Shown piece after piece: positions 50,423-63,590 of a stretch of DNA of 64,000 nt. Below the pieces are notes generated by a model. That model saw only the letters and a program-made list of their open reading frames with translations. It was not told where the DNA came from and searched no databases. Origin of the DNA: Klebsormidium nitens (Eukaryota; Streptophyta; Klebsormidiophyceae; Klebsormidiales; Klebsormidiaceae); contig DF237335.1 in the NCBI GenBank assembly GCA_000708835.1, positions 1-64,000 on the forward strand, read 5' to 3'. The translations under genes and the position numbers were made by a program. Within the stretch, counting starts at the first letter, position 1, and every line of letters begins with the position of its first letter.

Positions 50423-53400
50423 TCTCTCTCCCTGCACCTGTCTCGATAAGAAAATGCACTCATCGTTGCCCTGCATGCAAGTCCCACCCGACGAGCAATG
50501 ATTGCAAATCTGCTGGGCTGAGGTCTCGTGCCACCTCAGCCGCTGTAGTGTACCCGACCTGACGCTGCTCGTATCATTATTGGAGTCCACGGGCCTGGCT
50601 TTTCTTTCATCATTGCCCTAAAAAGAGTGTTCTGATTGTGTCCAATATCGCCCCCGTCCTCAACCCGTCCTCAATATCCCAGTTTTTCGAATCATAATCG
50701 CCTATCTCATGAGGCCCCACGTCTTGGGCAGACGCAGGTCTATTTTCAGTCTTGGTCATACTTGTTAAAACTGTCACTCTGTTCCGGATTTTGCCTGCCG
50801 ACGTCTTGGCTTGTTCCGAGATAGTCCTGGCCCGGGGACTTGCCGTCAATGGAACCGCTGCATGGAAATAGAGCCGGCAGTTTGCATGAAAGGTCCTCTC
50901 GTTCCGAGGTGAATGGCACGCTTCGTTGAGGTGTTTGCTCAAACATACGTAACATCGATCTTCGTGAGGCGCGCTTTATAGGAACAGCCTGCCCGTTCTA
51001 GCCAGGTTGTAGTAGAATGAGCGATGATTGCCTCCATATTTTGAAGCTGAGGTGTCACCTCAGTAGCATTTGGTGCGAAGCAATGACGCTACCTCATTCA
51101 TTGTCTTCTTCCAAAGATCTGGTGATATCCGGCTCCCGTTGCTTGATAAGCTGACAAATACAGCTGTAATGGCCCAATCTGCACCAACAAACGGCTTCAA
51201 GTTTCCGTTTAACCTTCCCAGGCTGGCGGGCTCGGCCGATCAGTCCGCAGAGATCAGTGGGTGCACAGTCAGTTCCGAGATCAATCATTTGCTGAGAGAT
51301 CAGAGCTGCGGCAGAAGTCAGCTGCTGCATGACCTCCCGTTGTGGGTCCAACGCCTAATTTCCTCAGCATGTGCGCCGCGTTTTTGATTTTAAGGAACTA
51401 GGAACCTGTCTTCATATATGTCGAGGTCTCTTTGATTGAGATTGAAAGGAGGTCTCCACCAGCAATGATTGCACCAGTACGAATTGAGGGGTCACTTTTA
51501 GCCATCAGTCTACTTCGTGCGGGACGCAGTCGCTGCTCGGAATCCTCGAAAGCACACACGCAATCGTTCCTGACCGTAATCTTCGCTGGTCTGAAAACCA
51601 GACTTCATGGGACGGAATCCAGCATCTGTGTGCGCTTAGGAGGGCCATTGGGTTTCGTGAGTAGTGTTCCGCAAGGTGTTGATGCGTCGTATTTGAAGTC
51701 TCGGATGCAGTACACACGAGATGCTGCGTAACGCTCGTTCTACGTTCGTCCCAAGAAAGCGGAAAGCGGCACATTTTGCTCGTCCAATGAGTCCTTTCGG
51801 AAGAGCGCTTCATTCAATCCATCTTTGGTTCTCGTGTGGCCATGATAACATTGTGCGTTTCTGGATTCACCAGAAGCTCTGCCTGAGAAGATCTGATGCC
51901 GTAAGCAAGTGCATCACTCGGACATCCAATCCGTATCTTTGGAAGCTCTCCGGCCTTTTTTCCCTACTACTGTTGCAATGTCATCGAAGCGGTACCCACT
52001 TTCTCGAAGGGCTCGTCCATCCAGTGTCTGCCCGAGAGAAATACTCACCGACTTGCTCTTTGCATCCGATGTTCAAGCTGCGGTTCTTTACAAGACGGCT
52101 TCGTTTCCTCAAAACAACTAGTTTCTCGACCCGACTGTAGCTTCTTATCTGGTTTGATTCAGCGCCTCTACCTGGTAAGCTTCGAACGACGTTGGAGGGC
52201 AGCCGGGATAGGCAATCGATTGAGGTATCGTTGTTCCATTACCAAAAGTAGCTCGAGTTTGAAATCTTTGAAGCTGCCCATTGAGGCGAAAGCAGTGCGC
52301 CAGGCAGAAAGTGAGGACGGCCGTTGATCTTGTTTGAACCACGATACTTTTTGCCGCTGATATTCAGGAATTTTGCGCATGGTGCTGAGAGGCGGACTGA
52401 TCAGCCGTGCAAGTCGCCCGCCTGAGTTGGTTTGAAAGGAAAAGCTATCTGGAGACCCACATCACACTCCCCTCCCCGGTAAATTGACGCCTAAAAGGCG
52501 CCAATAAGGCCGTGCCAAGCAGTTGCGTTTGACTTGCTTAGAAACGTTCGCTTCCTGTTTTCGATCTATGGCCCACCTTGAATACTCAGGCATAATGGAC
52601 GCCCGCGAGTCCTGTGCCGACTGGCGTCGCTTTGTCACCCAGGGCCTTAATGATGCCCTTTCAACGCGAAACATTTGCGTTAGTTGGTGCGAATTAAACT
52701 GAACGTGGGCACCCTTTTGGCCCGTAAAAGGCACCAGTCTGTCTGGGGGTAATGTTTCTGATGGCAGAAGCAGGAACCATGATCCCTAAAAGCGTTTGTG
52801 CGACCTATATCGGTCGGCATTTGGCGGTCGTTCAAATCTGATTCAGCCCTGATCTGGTATAGTTCAACCGGGACGCAGCGATGATTGCGCTGCCATTGAG
52901 GCACAACCTCATTGAGGGGATTACCAGGCCGTTTGAAGCTGCGGCGTGGCTACTCGACATTTATCGCGTCGAGGAGTGCAGATTGTCTCATCGGGTCTGT
53001 TCATACCTTTCCTTTTCACTTAGAACGTGAACATGTTCTCCTCTGACACCACGGCGACCCAGAAAGGATTAGGCATTGAGCCCCGCTATTCATGCAGCTC
53101 GGGATAAATATATCGCCCTTTCCCCGTCGACGACTGTCCCTTCAGCTACTCCTTTTTTGATCTGCATCGGGATTGGCGCCGATGTTCATATATGCGGCGG
53201 CAGACTGGTATCTTCGAGAGCAAGCCTGGCGTACGGTCAGAAGGAATCAAGGCACTCTCTTGCATACGGCATGCCGATCTCTTGCCAAACTTTAGGTGCA
53301 AATCCTCCCTCTGCTTCAAAGCTTGCACTGGGCGCCTTTCGGTCGCAGCCTAGTTCACGCGTTTCTTCGACTAACACCGATCTTGCCCGCAAAATCGCGT

Positions 53401-54554
53401 CAAACAAACGGATCTTGACGTCCCCAAGTCCAGCAACGGTTTCGTGTCAGAAGCTCTGATTCAATCTGGCTTTGTTTGTATTAAAGCGCCGTTAAGTCAT
53501 CTGCTGTTTTGAGCGTTTGGGGATGCTGAAGGATTACAAGTGGCCGTAAAACGCCATTGCGCTTCTTTGTAACCCTCAACTAGCTCCGTGCATGATGATA
53601 ACAAAACAATGGCGTGCGGTGGCCGCTTGTCAAAGCTGGTTTTGCAAGACTGTGTTGTTCTTCCCTTGTGCTGGCTCGGTCAAAACGGGCTCCAAGTATC
53701 TCAGCAATGAAAGCAAGACTTTGAGGGTTCACCTCAAAGTCACAAGGCTCTTGCTCGCCTTCGGAGCTGCTCAAAATACCTGCGTGCGTATCTTGAATCC
53801 CTACAGCACAAGTTAAGCCGTCTTCCACATTGTAGATGAAATAAAAGCCGTCATCCTGTAGGACTAGCCGTGTTCCTTTGAACCCACTGAAGTCCGCTTC
53901 GCTTCGCGCAAGGTGGGTTGCAGTATTTCGCCTACATGCAAGCCGTGCCACGACAACGCGCGGCTTTCAATCTGGACAAGGACGCGCTGCTGCAATGCTT
54001 CATTTTCCGGGCAACCGGATTAGTGTGGGCGGATTTCCAGATTGTGATTTCCAAGTTGCTCAGCAGAATGGTATCACGAAAAGCGCTGCGAGCGAGGCCC
54101 TCTCAATTGACCCAACTTCCCGCAACTTCCCAGGTTCAGTCTCTCCTTAAAGAATCTGCAGTTTGTTCAGTGTTCTTAACCAATTTTCGTCGCCGTTCGG
54201 TCTTGCGGTGCTCGCTTTTCACGATCGGAGCAACGGGTCTTGGAAGGGAAATTACCCCATGCTCCCAGTCCGTGCTGGCTATCCAGGAACCCATTATATG
54301 AGATGGATTATTTTGTTTCGTCAATGTGGGGAAGCTTGAAATGGCAGGCAAAGGCGCTTTGGAAACGGAGCCAGAACGTCTGATTGGCACTGGCGAGGAA
54401 ATGACTTAATACGTGGTTCGACTTTTGAAGCAATTCAGATTCTGCTGTCTCTCAGAGCCAGTTCAAACAGAACGGGTTCCGCTGAAAGGCGCGGGAAATA
54501 CCGGTTTGGATGCTCAGAGGCCCAGAATCTTCTATGGTGCACGCGGTGCCTGAT

Positions 54555-54594
54555 GCGGCCGTACGCGCGCGCGCTCAGCGCGCGTAGTGGCCGC
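54555..54594. other. GC-rich hairpin, conserved in the second unit of the duplication
   Basis: GCGGCC and TACGCGCGC pair with GCGCGCGTA and GGCCGC across a 7-base loop. The second unit keeps a similar GC-rich fold at about 57949-57982, with altered sequence. Confidence 0.6.
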
Positions 54595-54969
54595 GCCTCA
54601 TCTACTGAACAAAATACTCCCGCAGTACATGTTTGTAAACGCCAAGGATGTTTGGAAGATTGGGTGACTGGCAAAACAGACTGCCGCGGACAAACTTGAC
54701 CATCTGAATGCGCCGCCAGCAGTATCTTATGCAAAGATTCAAAAACGACAACTATGAGTCGAAGGACCGACGCGGTGCGGCCGCCCGCTGAATTCAGTGA
54801 TCCCAATGGGATTTTACTCAGCCCGAAGCGATCTATACGTGCTTCAATCCATCCGTAGAAATTACCAGGGTGAGTCCGGGATACAGCGGTTAAGTCAGAT
54901 ACAACGACTAGCGCTAAGTGCGTACGTAAGAGAAGGCCGCGCAACTACGTGTGCGCGCACGTGAGTGGG

Positions 54970-54992
54970 CAAGTGCGCGCGCGCGCGCGCGT
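54970..54992. repeat. Alternating (GC)n tract
   Basis: A run of alternating purine-pyrimidine, mostly GC with flanking GTGC, of the kind that can adopt Z-DNA. Similar tracts occur near 57165 and 60413. Confidence 0.8.
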
Positions 54993-57900
54993 GCGTGCTG
55001 CGCACTGAGAACATCCTATGTGGCTGGCGAGAACAGTGCCCAAGCGATTAATAGCCATCTGAACCATCAAGCACACTCTGTATCTCGTGCGTCGGAAAGC
55101 ATCCTGGCTTACACAAGCCGAGAATAGCCGTTTCCCTTCTCAATCAGCTTGAACGTCCAACATAATTACGGCATCTGCTGATAAATTGTTTTAGAAAGTC
55201 GCGATTATACCTTTACGTCAGCGTGACTGAAATTAATCGGACATGCGGAAGATTCGAAGGCGCTTCTTGTTTATCACCGGCGTCCGCTGTTGGCGCGGCA
55301 GTGATGGGAGACGGCAATTGGTCGCCAAAGTCCGGGAGAAATCCTGTCCTGATGCCACGTGTCACGAACAGTGCGCTCGAAGATGCCAGCGTTCTGTACG
55401 ACGTAGCGGGACGTAAAGCAGTTGAATACTGAGATTACAACAGCCAGCTCTATGCAGTTCTTCTTCAGGGACGTGCTACTAACACCCTTGGTTACAACGT
55501 CCTGTTGCTGATTAATTTCGCACCCTGATTCAAAACACGATGTCGGTTTCCTCGGGCTTTTGTGTGCGTGCACGCTACCTAGCAAACCCAACTCATCCTC
55601 TGTGACGTCTTCCATCAGCTTGCGGTCCAGTTTTACCTTTTTCCCATGAACTGGGAAGAGCTGTGCGCTTCAAGTGCCAAGCTTTTATCACACCAGATTA
55701 TATTCGAGCGCTGGCACTCACTTATGCAAAGTCTATAGTGTTCACGAAGTCTGAGCTAGCGCACAGCTGGTCAATAATTGCATCTATATGAAATCAAATA
55801 GATTGCATATACAAGCCAATCATACCCTCTTTTCAAGAAAGTCCATCGAGCGCTCGAGGATAATGAGTGCTCCAAATTATATTGGATCGACGCTTTTTTA
55901 GTGTACGCCGAAGTTTAACTAGAGCTGTACGTGCTGGGATGCCAGCCCACGTAAGTAGGCAAACTGATCCACTTACGTATACGGGCCACCTAATAACTAG
56001 AAAAAGGACGGAAATTTTTTCTCGCTGCCTCTCGTTCCTTTGAGGTGGGCGTCGAACTTCATAACAAGTTAATAAATTTGGTCCCAGGGGCGGGTCAAAG
56101 CAAAGAGACCACTAGTGAGCCGTTACAATAAATCCAGCCGTTCAATGAGCACCGTCCTGATTGCCACTGATTCGATTACAAGATAAAAGGAGACGCCCAC
56201 TCTCACTTAAAAGGCATCAGGCCTTGTGCGCGCGCGGATGTTGGCAATGAAGGGCCCAACTCGTTGCTGACAAAGACTTCAAGGCCAAGAGTCCGTGTAC
56301 GTAGGTAATGGGCTCATCCGCTTTATTTTTGACAAGAATGACACGTCACGTTTTGCTGGCCTTCTTGAAGGCCACAGATGTCAGACGATGCCACGTGACT
56401 CCCTAGAGTCATCAAAACGAAATTGTACGGGGGTGCCCGTCATTGCTTCGATTACCTTGATCAAGCTGACTTTACTAGCGCGACAGCTGCCGTCACACGT
56501 CGAGCGCTTTTTGACTCGCAGCGGCGAGGCGTTTGAAGTCTAGGGACTTTCCGTGAGGCACTTTGAACAGCGGATTCAGAAATTCAGCGAGAGGACTTAG
56601 TGCGAGATCGACACACTCAAACCAGCTGGTGTGGCCAGCTGTGTTCGCGAATATGTACGCTTACCATTGTGCGGGCGTGTAAATGTACTGCACCATTATT
56701 GGACGTGCGCCCTGACAGGTTCGCGGTCAAACGAAAGCAAGAAACCATAGTCATGCTCCCGCAAAAAATGCTGGTCGACTTGTCTTGAACGGTCCTGCTG
56801 CGTTCAATCGCGTTGCAGACAGGAACCAACCAAGCGTCAGCGATTCGGACGCCTTTTGGTTCGAACCCCGTCCGGACGGCTGGCATCAAATATAGAATGA
56901 AAGCCCACTTTGGATTCCGGACGCTAAGCCAGACATTTCTTTTGCTTTCGGACGAGGTCGCGACCGAGACTCCCGCCTCTGGGAAATTATTTATCGCCCC
57001 CGTGGTTGAATACGGAGTACGGTTCATATTTCTAGTCATCCGTCAATTCGGACGCTATCCGCCAACACTGTCTTGCGTCCGACTGACGGCACATTCGATC
57101 AATCCTGGAGACCGGACCGAGGTTGGCCAGAGACCCGCACGCGCGCGGCCGCTTCGTGGGCCACCCGAACGCGCGCGCGCGCGCTTCGTAGGCAGGGGAC
57201 GCGTGCTCGGCGGCCTCAGCCATTGAATGTGGCAGAAATGTGTAAAAAGAACTAGAATGAGCTGGCAATGATGAGGTCCAAAGCCTGGGGCACGGAGGGC
57301 CGCCTCAGGGCACCCTCGCCATTGTGCTGCTGACGCCATCACCCCGCCACCACCGGCATTTCTCCATGCAACTTTGCCTGATCTCTTGTTTTGTAGAATT
57401 GACACCTTGTTAAGGAATTCCTGGAGAGAACGTGGCTTCTAATCAGTCGACCTTACGGACATCAATGAAAGGACACCTTTTGTTGACGCGAGGTCTCTCA
57501 GACGGCTATGATCGTATGAATCGAGTTAAGGATCAGTCTTTGGTCCCTTCCGCCTCGCCTAATCAGGTGGATCGGCCCTAGAAAGGCGGTGATGTACAGC
57601 AAAGCTGGGGCGTCTCCCCATGACAAAGTCTGTGCGAAAATACTGACGCCAGGGCCTTTCGGGACCGAAGATCAAATTTGCAACTCTATATTTGCCTGTT
57701 CAAACTTGCTGCGGATAAGATGAACTTTCCCAGTGCGTCATTAGCAAAGGCGCTTCGGAAAGTGACGCAGAGCGTTGGTACTGGCAAGGAGATCCATTCG
57801 ACGCGTGGTTCGTTTTGTAGAGCCACGCGAACTCAGCTTCTGGCTACTCAGAGCCAGCTCAGATAGACCGGCTTCCGCTAAAAGACAGCTGGAGAGACCC

Positions 57901-59068
57901 GCTGTTCTGAGGGACCGGAAGGCCTATAGGATACACGCGGCGCCTGACGCGGCCGCGAGCGCGCACGCGCGCGAGGCCGTCTCACCGAGGAGGCCAAAAC
58001 ACTCCTTCACATTCCTATCAGAGTCCATAAACGCTGTTCTGTTTGGGGCACCGCGCGCCAGTACCGACGTCCGCTTGGATGCCTGCAGCTGACGTGATCG
58101 GATCGGCACGGATGCCCACTGACGTCAGCCCGGCCGACGCGCGCACAGCGTTGCTTTCTTACTTAGGGGCCAACTTGAAGAAAAGCAAGCGGGAGGTCTT
58201 CCCGTAACGTCAATACGATTGTGACATTGATGGTATCGGGCGCGCTCTTTGTTATCTCAGACGTTTGAGTGTCTTCACTTCCGGCGCGGGTAGCAACTAG
58301 CATATAAGAGGGTGACGTAGATATGTCCGCATCGATCGAGGTACTCTTTGCTTCGCAGAGAGAGGTTGGAGAGCGCAACGATCCTTGCGTTGCGAGAAAA
58401 CCGCCCTCGCCTTACCATTTGCAGAATCGGCTAGTCCCCTAACAGCTTTGATGCAGTTGTGCCCGGCGGTATTGTCTTTGAACTGGCGAGGCACGAAGCT
58501 TCGAACACTGGCCGCTAATTTTGCACCTGGGCGGCTTTAATCAAGTTGGCTTAGACCCCTCGTAACACCATTCCTTCAGGACGGATTTGGGAATTCGACC
58601 TGTATGACGTGTCGGCGATGAGGAATTACGGCATGGAGCCCCCGCAGACTGAGGGTACTTCATCAGATTCTCGTGTACGTTTTCTCGATGCCAGAACACG
58701 GAAGCTGTCACTATTATGTCAATTGTGCCCGTTCCGCTTCGCGTTCCATTTCTGAACGGGACTGCGGTGCAATTCAGAATAGAAAGAGAACATTGATAGC
58801 TTGCAGCGTTGGACCGCCGATTAGAGGGCTACGAGAAATCAAATGCACTTGGCGTCCTGTTCGGACAGGTTGAACTTGATCAGCGAGTCTCATTTTGACC
58901 CAATATCTCTGGAACTTAAGTAACCGCTTTGAAGACGATGATAGCCCCGATCCTGCCTTGACGCCTGTTCATTTGGCAGCAGTAACATTCATTACGTTAA
59001 CTGACGCCGACAAGACCGCGGCACAAGCTGCGGTGCTAACCATTGCAAGGAGGCAGATAGATCTACCT

Positions 59069-59168
59069 CTCGCCCCTTTACCTCGCACCTTAACCTCGCC
59101 CCTTAACCTCGCACCTTAATCTCGCCCCTTAAACTCGCCCCTTAACCTCGCCCCTTAACCTCGCACCC
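59069..59168. repeat. 13-bp minisatellite
   Basis: Seven and a half units of CTCGC(C/A)CCTTAAC with single-base variants. Confidence 0.93.
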
Positions 59169-60540
59169 AAGCTGTCGTTTTCGACGGAGGAGTCGATAGC
59201 TCCCGCGAAGGCGGAGAGTTTGGTATCATATCTTCGAATTCCGCAACTCCGCACCAAATGACCTACAGACTGGCCGTGCAACATCTTGGTGCGAGTTTAA
59301 GGTGCCCGGGCCTACTATGCTCGCTGGCTTTGGGTCTTTTCAATTGGGCTTCGAATCGCATTTGGTCCCAAGAGGCGCGAAGACGCCACTTGTGGGCCGC
59401 TTGATAGATCCAGCTCAGCCGCAAACATCGCGCGCCCCAATTGCCAGAAGCTATTTCGGAAGCAGACGCCAACTCTTCTTTGGCGAAGCAACGAGACACT
59501 ACGCGCGCTTTGACGTCATTGGTCTTGGAGGGGCCGGCTCGAGCTGACGGATGCTTCTCAAGCTACGACTCAGTTCGCACTGGGCTTGTCTTCTGTCGCT
59601 TGACAAGGATGACAAGTCGCATGCTGCTGGTCTCCGTAGAGGCCGCTGCACGCGACCATGTCAACTTCTAGAGTCAACATACACGCAAGTGTGTTTGGGT
59701 CCCCTTTTGCGTCGATTACTTCTGCCAGCTCATCTGACTGCTGGCTGACGTCACAAGTCGCGGAGCGCCGTTACACCCGCATCATCCAGGCGTAATCTAC
59801 TGCATCACAGGATCTCAGGGCATGCACAGTTCTCAGGGCAGAAGACGTACGACATCTATCAGCCCACGTCGCTCTCACTTCTCCTGACGTTCTCAAACTT
59901 CAAGGTGTAGTCACCTTCCTGAGCGGGCATACTTGTACAGCCATTGTGATTTGTGCACACTGAAAGATTCGCGAACAAACAGATTTGCAATCTTACAAAT
60001 GCATAGATCTCTTCGTACCTCCCAAGTCAACGCTGGTCGACTGTCTCGAATGATCCCGCTGCGCTCACTTGCATCGCACAGTTAAGAAACAGAGCGTCAG
60101 CGATTTTGGTCGCCTTGTGCGCACGCTCTCGTAGGGCGGGCGACCATGTTTGAACCAGGTTCGGACGCCAGGCTTCGAAACGGCCGAGTTTCAGATTCGG
60201 ACGCTAGGTCAGACTTTACAGTCGCGACCGAAAGTCCCAACCTCTGGAAGGACTTCACTCGCCTTTCTAGTTGAATACGGAGGGCAGTTCACCTGTCTGT
60301 TCTTTCGTCGATTGGGACGCTTTCCGCCAACTCTGCTTGTGTGCGGCTCAACGATGGCACGTCGATTGACCCTGGAAGCCCTGAAAAAGTCTCATATCTT
60401 GCCCGAGACCCGCGCGCGCGCGGCTGCTTCGTGGGCCACCTTGACGAGCGTGCGGCCGTCCCGTAGATCACAGACACGCGCGCGCGGCCGCTTCGTGTGT
60501 GTTTCAGATCGCTTTCGCAAAGCTGGCTGACTCCGAAATC

Positions 60541-63290
60541 AGCGTCCTCGAAATCAGGACGTCATGACAAGCTAAAGACGGGCGTCATGATTGTCCCGGT
60601 CCAAGTTCTTTAAACCCGAACCTGCAAGATGACGACTTGTGAAGCGGCATGTTCAGGCCGCCTACGGGGAACTTGACTGTTACTTAACGTTGGAGCCACC
60701 CGCTACAGCTTGTAGTTGAGAACCTCCTAAGTGGTGCCTCCCCGTGTGTCTTCGCTTTTGAATCTCTTACGGTGGGTTTGATTCTATGTGGGCGTAAAAC
60801 GGCCGTTCTCTTTCCTGGGCGGATTCTGTGCAACGTATTTTGGTCGTCTAAGTGCGGAGAAACCTCTTGGAGAAAACCTGATCCTGGATTCTACTTCTCG
60901 ATCGGATGTCGATCTCAGAGAAGTCTTCGCGGCATTCACTTAAAAGCATCTGGCGATGCTGACAAATGCATCGGTGGCCCTGATTGGCCATGAGGACTCG
61001 GTGCGTTCATGATCGAAGCCGAACTGCCGCGATGTGACAGACGTGAAGACACGAAGTCGACCATTTGTTTTCAATGGGCGCCAATCTTATCATCCTCCGC
61101 ACGTTACAGAGTAGCTCAGGAAAATATTGCACTTCCTGCGTTTTGAGTCTTCTGTAGCCCTAAAGGACGCCCGGCCAGGCTCGAGTGGCGGCGAAACCCT
61201 GAACTGACAACGGAGTTGCAATCTTTCTTCTTTCTTGTAGGTGTGTCGGGAATGATGATCGCGCGCTGACTGACACGTGCTGTTTTCTTCAGGCGCTGAA
61301 GCTCTTTGGGTTTCGTGCTGACGTACTCGGGCTGGTCTGACAAGATACCTAACTGCGAAGCTGCCAGTCAGGATCCTGACTAGACAGCAATATTAGAGTC
61401 TGGGGCCGCCGGCATTTCGCTTAGAAGACTCATAAGAGAGCTCGATATTCTGGAAGTCAAATACTTCGCTCATATACTCCTACAGTTCCTGCCCGACATC
61501 ACGGCCCCACAAGCTGAATGTTTCCAGAGTAATTGGAGCAATGACAAATTAAAAGCGCATAGATTGGGTCTGATAATGAGTCATCGCTCCTTCCTCGTTT
61601 GCGCTGATGCTAGCTTCCGAGTCGTTGACACAATCCGGCTGGCTCATTGTTCATTTTCTATTCTTCGAGGCGATCAAAAGCTCTTGCGGCATTGTACATA
61701 CTAATCTGTGTACAACGAGCAAAAGTAAATCAGAACGCGCGCTCCTGAGGATGCTGTAATCAGTGGTGCATTCAGCTGAGCGCTGAATATACGGACGACG
61801 GTCTTTCTTCCAATATTTGGCTCTTCGAGGCGCCACCGATTGTTGCCAGTGCCAGCAGCCACGAAAATGAGTATATCTCGTTGTTCGAGGAAAATACGTC
61901 ACGTATGCTCGCTTGAAATCACTTTTCTTTTCCAATTCTGTTATCAGCAATCAACGGCCAGGGATTGATACAATGTGTGAGCGAGTGCTCAGTAATTGTT
62001 TGCCGCGTCTGAGGCCGCTCGGATGTTGACAGGTGTGAACTTTCGGTTGAGACGGCAAACTTTTGGTCTCTGTCTGGTTCACTAGAGCTTGCCAAAACAG
62101 TAAAAGACTCTCCTTCGCCGATGCATCCTCATGCGCGGCATGATCAAATCATATGAGTACACACGTGCTGCAATGATGTACGAACAGCGTAGGCGTGCTG
62201 CACGACATGAGGTGGCATGCATTGAAAGCTAGCTCCACTGTACTGCGCAACTCGGCATCGGCGCTCGAAATTCTCCGGAAGGATTTAAGTATGAAAACGT
62301 ATACGATCAGCTTGAAGAGTGACATGCCTCTCAGGGAAGCGAGGCCAAGGCTCGCAGACCAGCACTAGCGCCTTCTGTAAGATGACCAACTTTCAGCACT
62401 TTTTCCAATACAATTGTGCCGCCGCTCATTTGCGGAATACATGCTGACTCGACTTAATCTTGATCAGCACGACCCCAGCACGACCACGACGTGTGCATGT
62501 GCGGTCGCCATCAAATCAAGGGAAGCGTTCCGGGAGCGTTCCGGCCGGCTCGTATAATCTGCACTTAAGCTTGGCCCGGGGGCGTGCTACATACGTCACA
62601 GTAAACGAAGCTGACATTTGCTGATGCAAGTATATTGACGGATTTGGCCGCCCGCCGAGCAGCGTTACAGCTCCTTACAAGTAATTGAGGCTTCGGTTTG
62701 AGTTTCGTCTTCTACAGAGAAAGAGCGGCTGTCATTGCTAGCTCGTCGGGGTTACTAGCTGATTAGCGAGCCTCTGTCTGCAACGTCGGATTACTCGCCA
62801 ACAGCTAGGAATTTTCCTTTATCCAATTTCCCTGTGCAGTCGTTTAGTAATTGATTGTAACAGTCGACGTAAGCAGCGCTTGCTTCACGAATCACAAAGC
62901 TGGTGGTTCGAACTTCGAAGAGTTCAGGATGACGCAATCATTGATGCAACGGAAAAGGCGGGATTTTGCGCAATCAGAGGACCTTCAGTCAGTTTACTTC
63001 AACTCACTGCCCAGTCAAGCTCAGCCTATCACAGTGAACAGACTGAACTTCAAGGCTTGAAACAAGTTTCAGAGATTTTTCTGGATTTCCCGGACCTGAC
63101 AATTCCTGTGAGCTTGGAGACACTGTAACCAACTGATCGTTGGCATAAAAGCCGCCAACCGCAGCGCGCCACGTGTCCCCCCGGCCGAAAAACCTGCCCG
63201 CATGGCAGAATCGGCCAGGCTGCCTGGGCTCGGTTAGAGACTTTTGGGTCAGCGCCTGGCTTTCGAAACCCGACCTTTAATCGGAAAAGC
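60541..63290. other. No feature seen
   Basis: Only short frames without family resemblance; no repeat I could recognise by eye. Confidence 0.5.
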
Positions 63291-63329
63291 ATCACCAGTC
63301 CTGACTCAGCTGTGTCGGAACATCCAGGC

Positions 63330-63590
63330 CCGGGAAGTCGGAGCTCGCTCAGACGCCTGAGGCTGCGGCCTGGGTCAGGCTCCCTCCCTCACGCCTCGCT
63401 GGTCTGGAACCGGCACTTCGGAATCGCAACAATTTGCCACTTCGGAGCTCGCTCAAGACGCCTGAGTCAGGCTCCCTCTTCAAAGAGCCTCGGCCCAGAA
63501 CCGGCAGTTCGGGATCGCTCAACCGGGACAGTCTAAAATGGAGCTTGCTGAGACGTCTGAGTCTGACTCAGGCCTCCCATTGCAAGGGAG
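63330..63590. repeat. Three-copy tandem duplication, unit about 105-110 bp
   Basis: Units share CGGAGCTCGCTCA(A)GACGCCTGAG, TCAGGCTCCCTC and GAACCGGCA(C/G)TTCGG; the third is partial (GGAGCTTGCTGAGACGTCTGAG). Confidence 0.85.

Larger units (their letters stand above)
45570..53740. repeat. Diverged repeat family with a palindromic core and a hairpin
   Basis: At least eight places combine a GC(A/G)ATGATTGC-like word (in its best form a palindrome, GCAAT-G-ATTGC) with a short perfect hairpin built on TGAGG/CCTCA 5-30 bases later. Core starts are 45726, 48388, 48971, 49804, 50495, 51021, 51462 (hairpin lost), 52878 and 53704. Stems differ but stay paired: TTGAGG/CCTCAA, TCTTGAGG/CCTCAAGA, GGCTGAGGT/ACCTCAGCC, CTGAGGT/ACCTCAG, ACTTTGAGG/CCTCAAAGT. 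Copies at 48971 and 50495 are alignable for about 75 bases upstream and about 60 downstream, so they are true repeats. Most spacings are 440-830 bp. I do not recognise the family and see no coding role. Confidence 0.6.
54340..60500. repeat. Diverged tandem duplication, unit about 3.3 kb
   Basis: Segment 54340-54600 matches 57735-58010, and 56320-57200 matches 59600-60490; both offsets are about 3.3-3.4 kb in the same order and strand. Shared words include GGCAAAGGCGCTT, CTCAGAGCCAG, GCTGGTCGACT, AGCGTCAGCGATT, GGTTGAATACGGAG and GCTTCGTGGGCCACC. The parts between are too diverged for me to align by eye. Both units end in alternating GC tracts. There is no coding resemblance despite parallel short frames. 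Confidence 0.8.

Noticed and set aside
54435-54944. 169-codon minus-strand frame in the gene-free region
   Set aside because: It spans the GC hairpin and a duplicated segment; the second copy of the duplication does not keep the frame.
56813-57226. Parallel open frames at 56813 and 60150 with similar translated text, suggesting a gene family
   Set aside because: The likeness is explained by the nucleotide-level tandem duplication; the frames contain no conserved domain, differ by indels and end in GC-tract low complexity.
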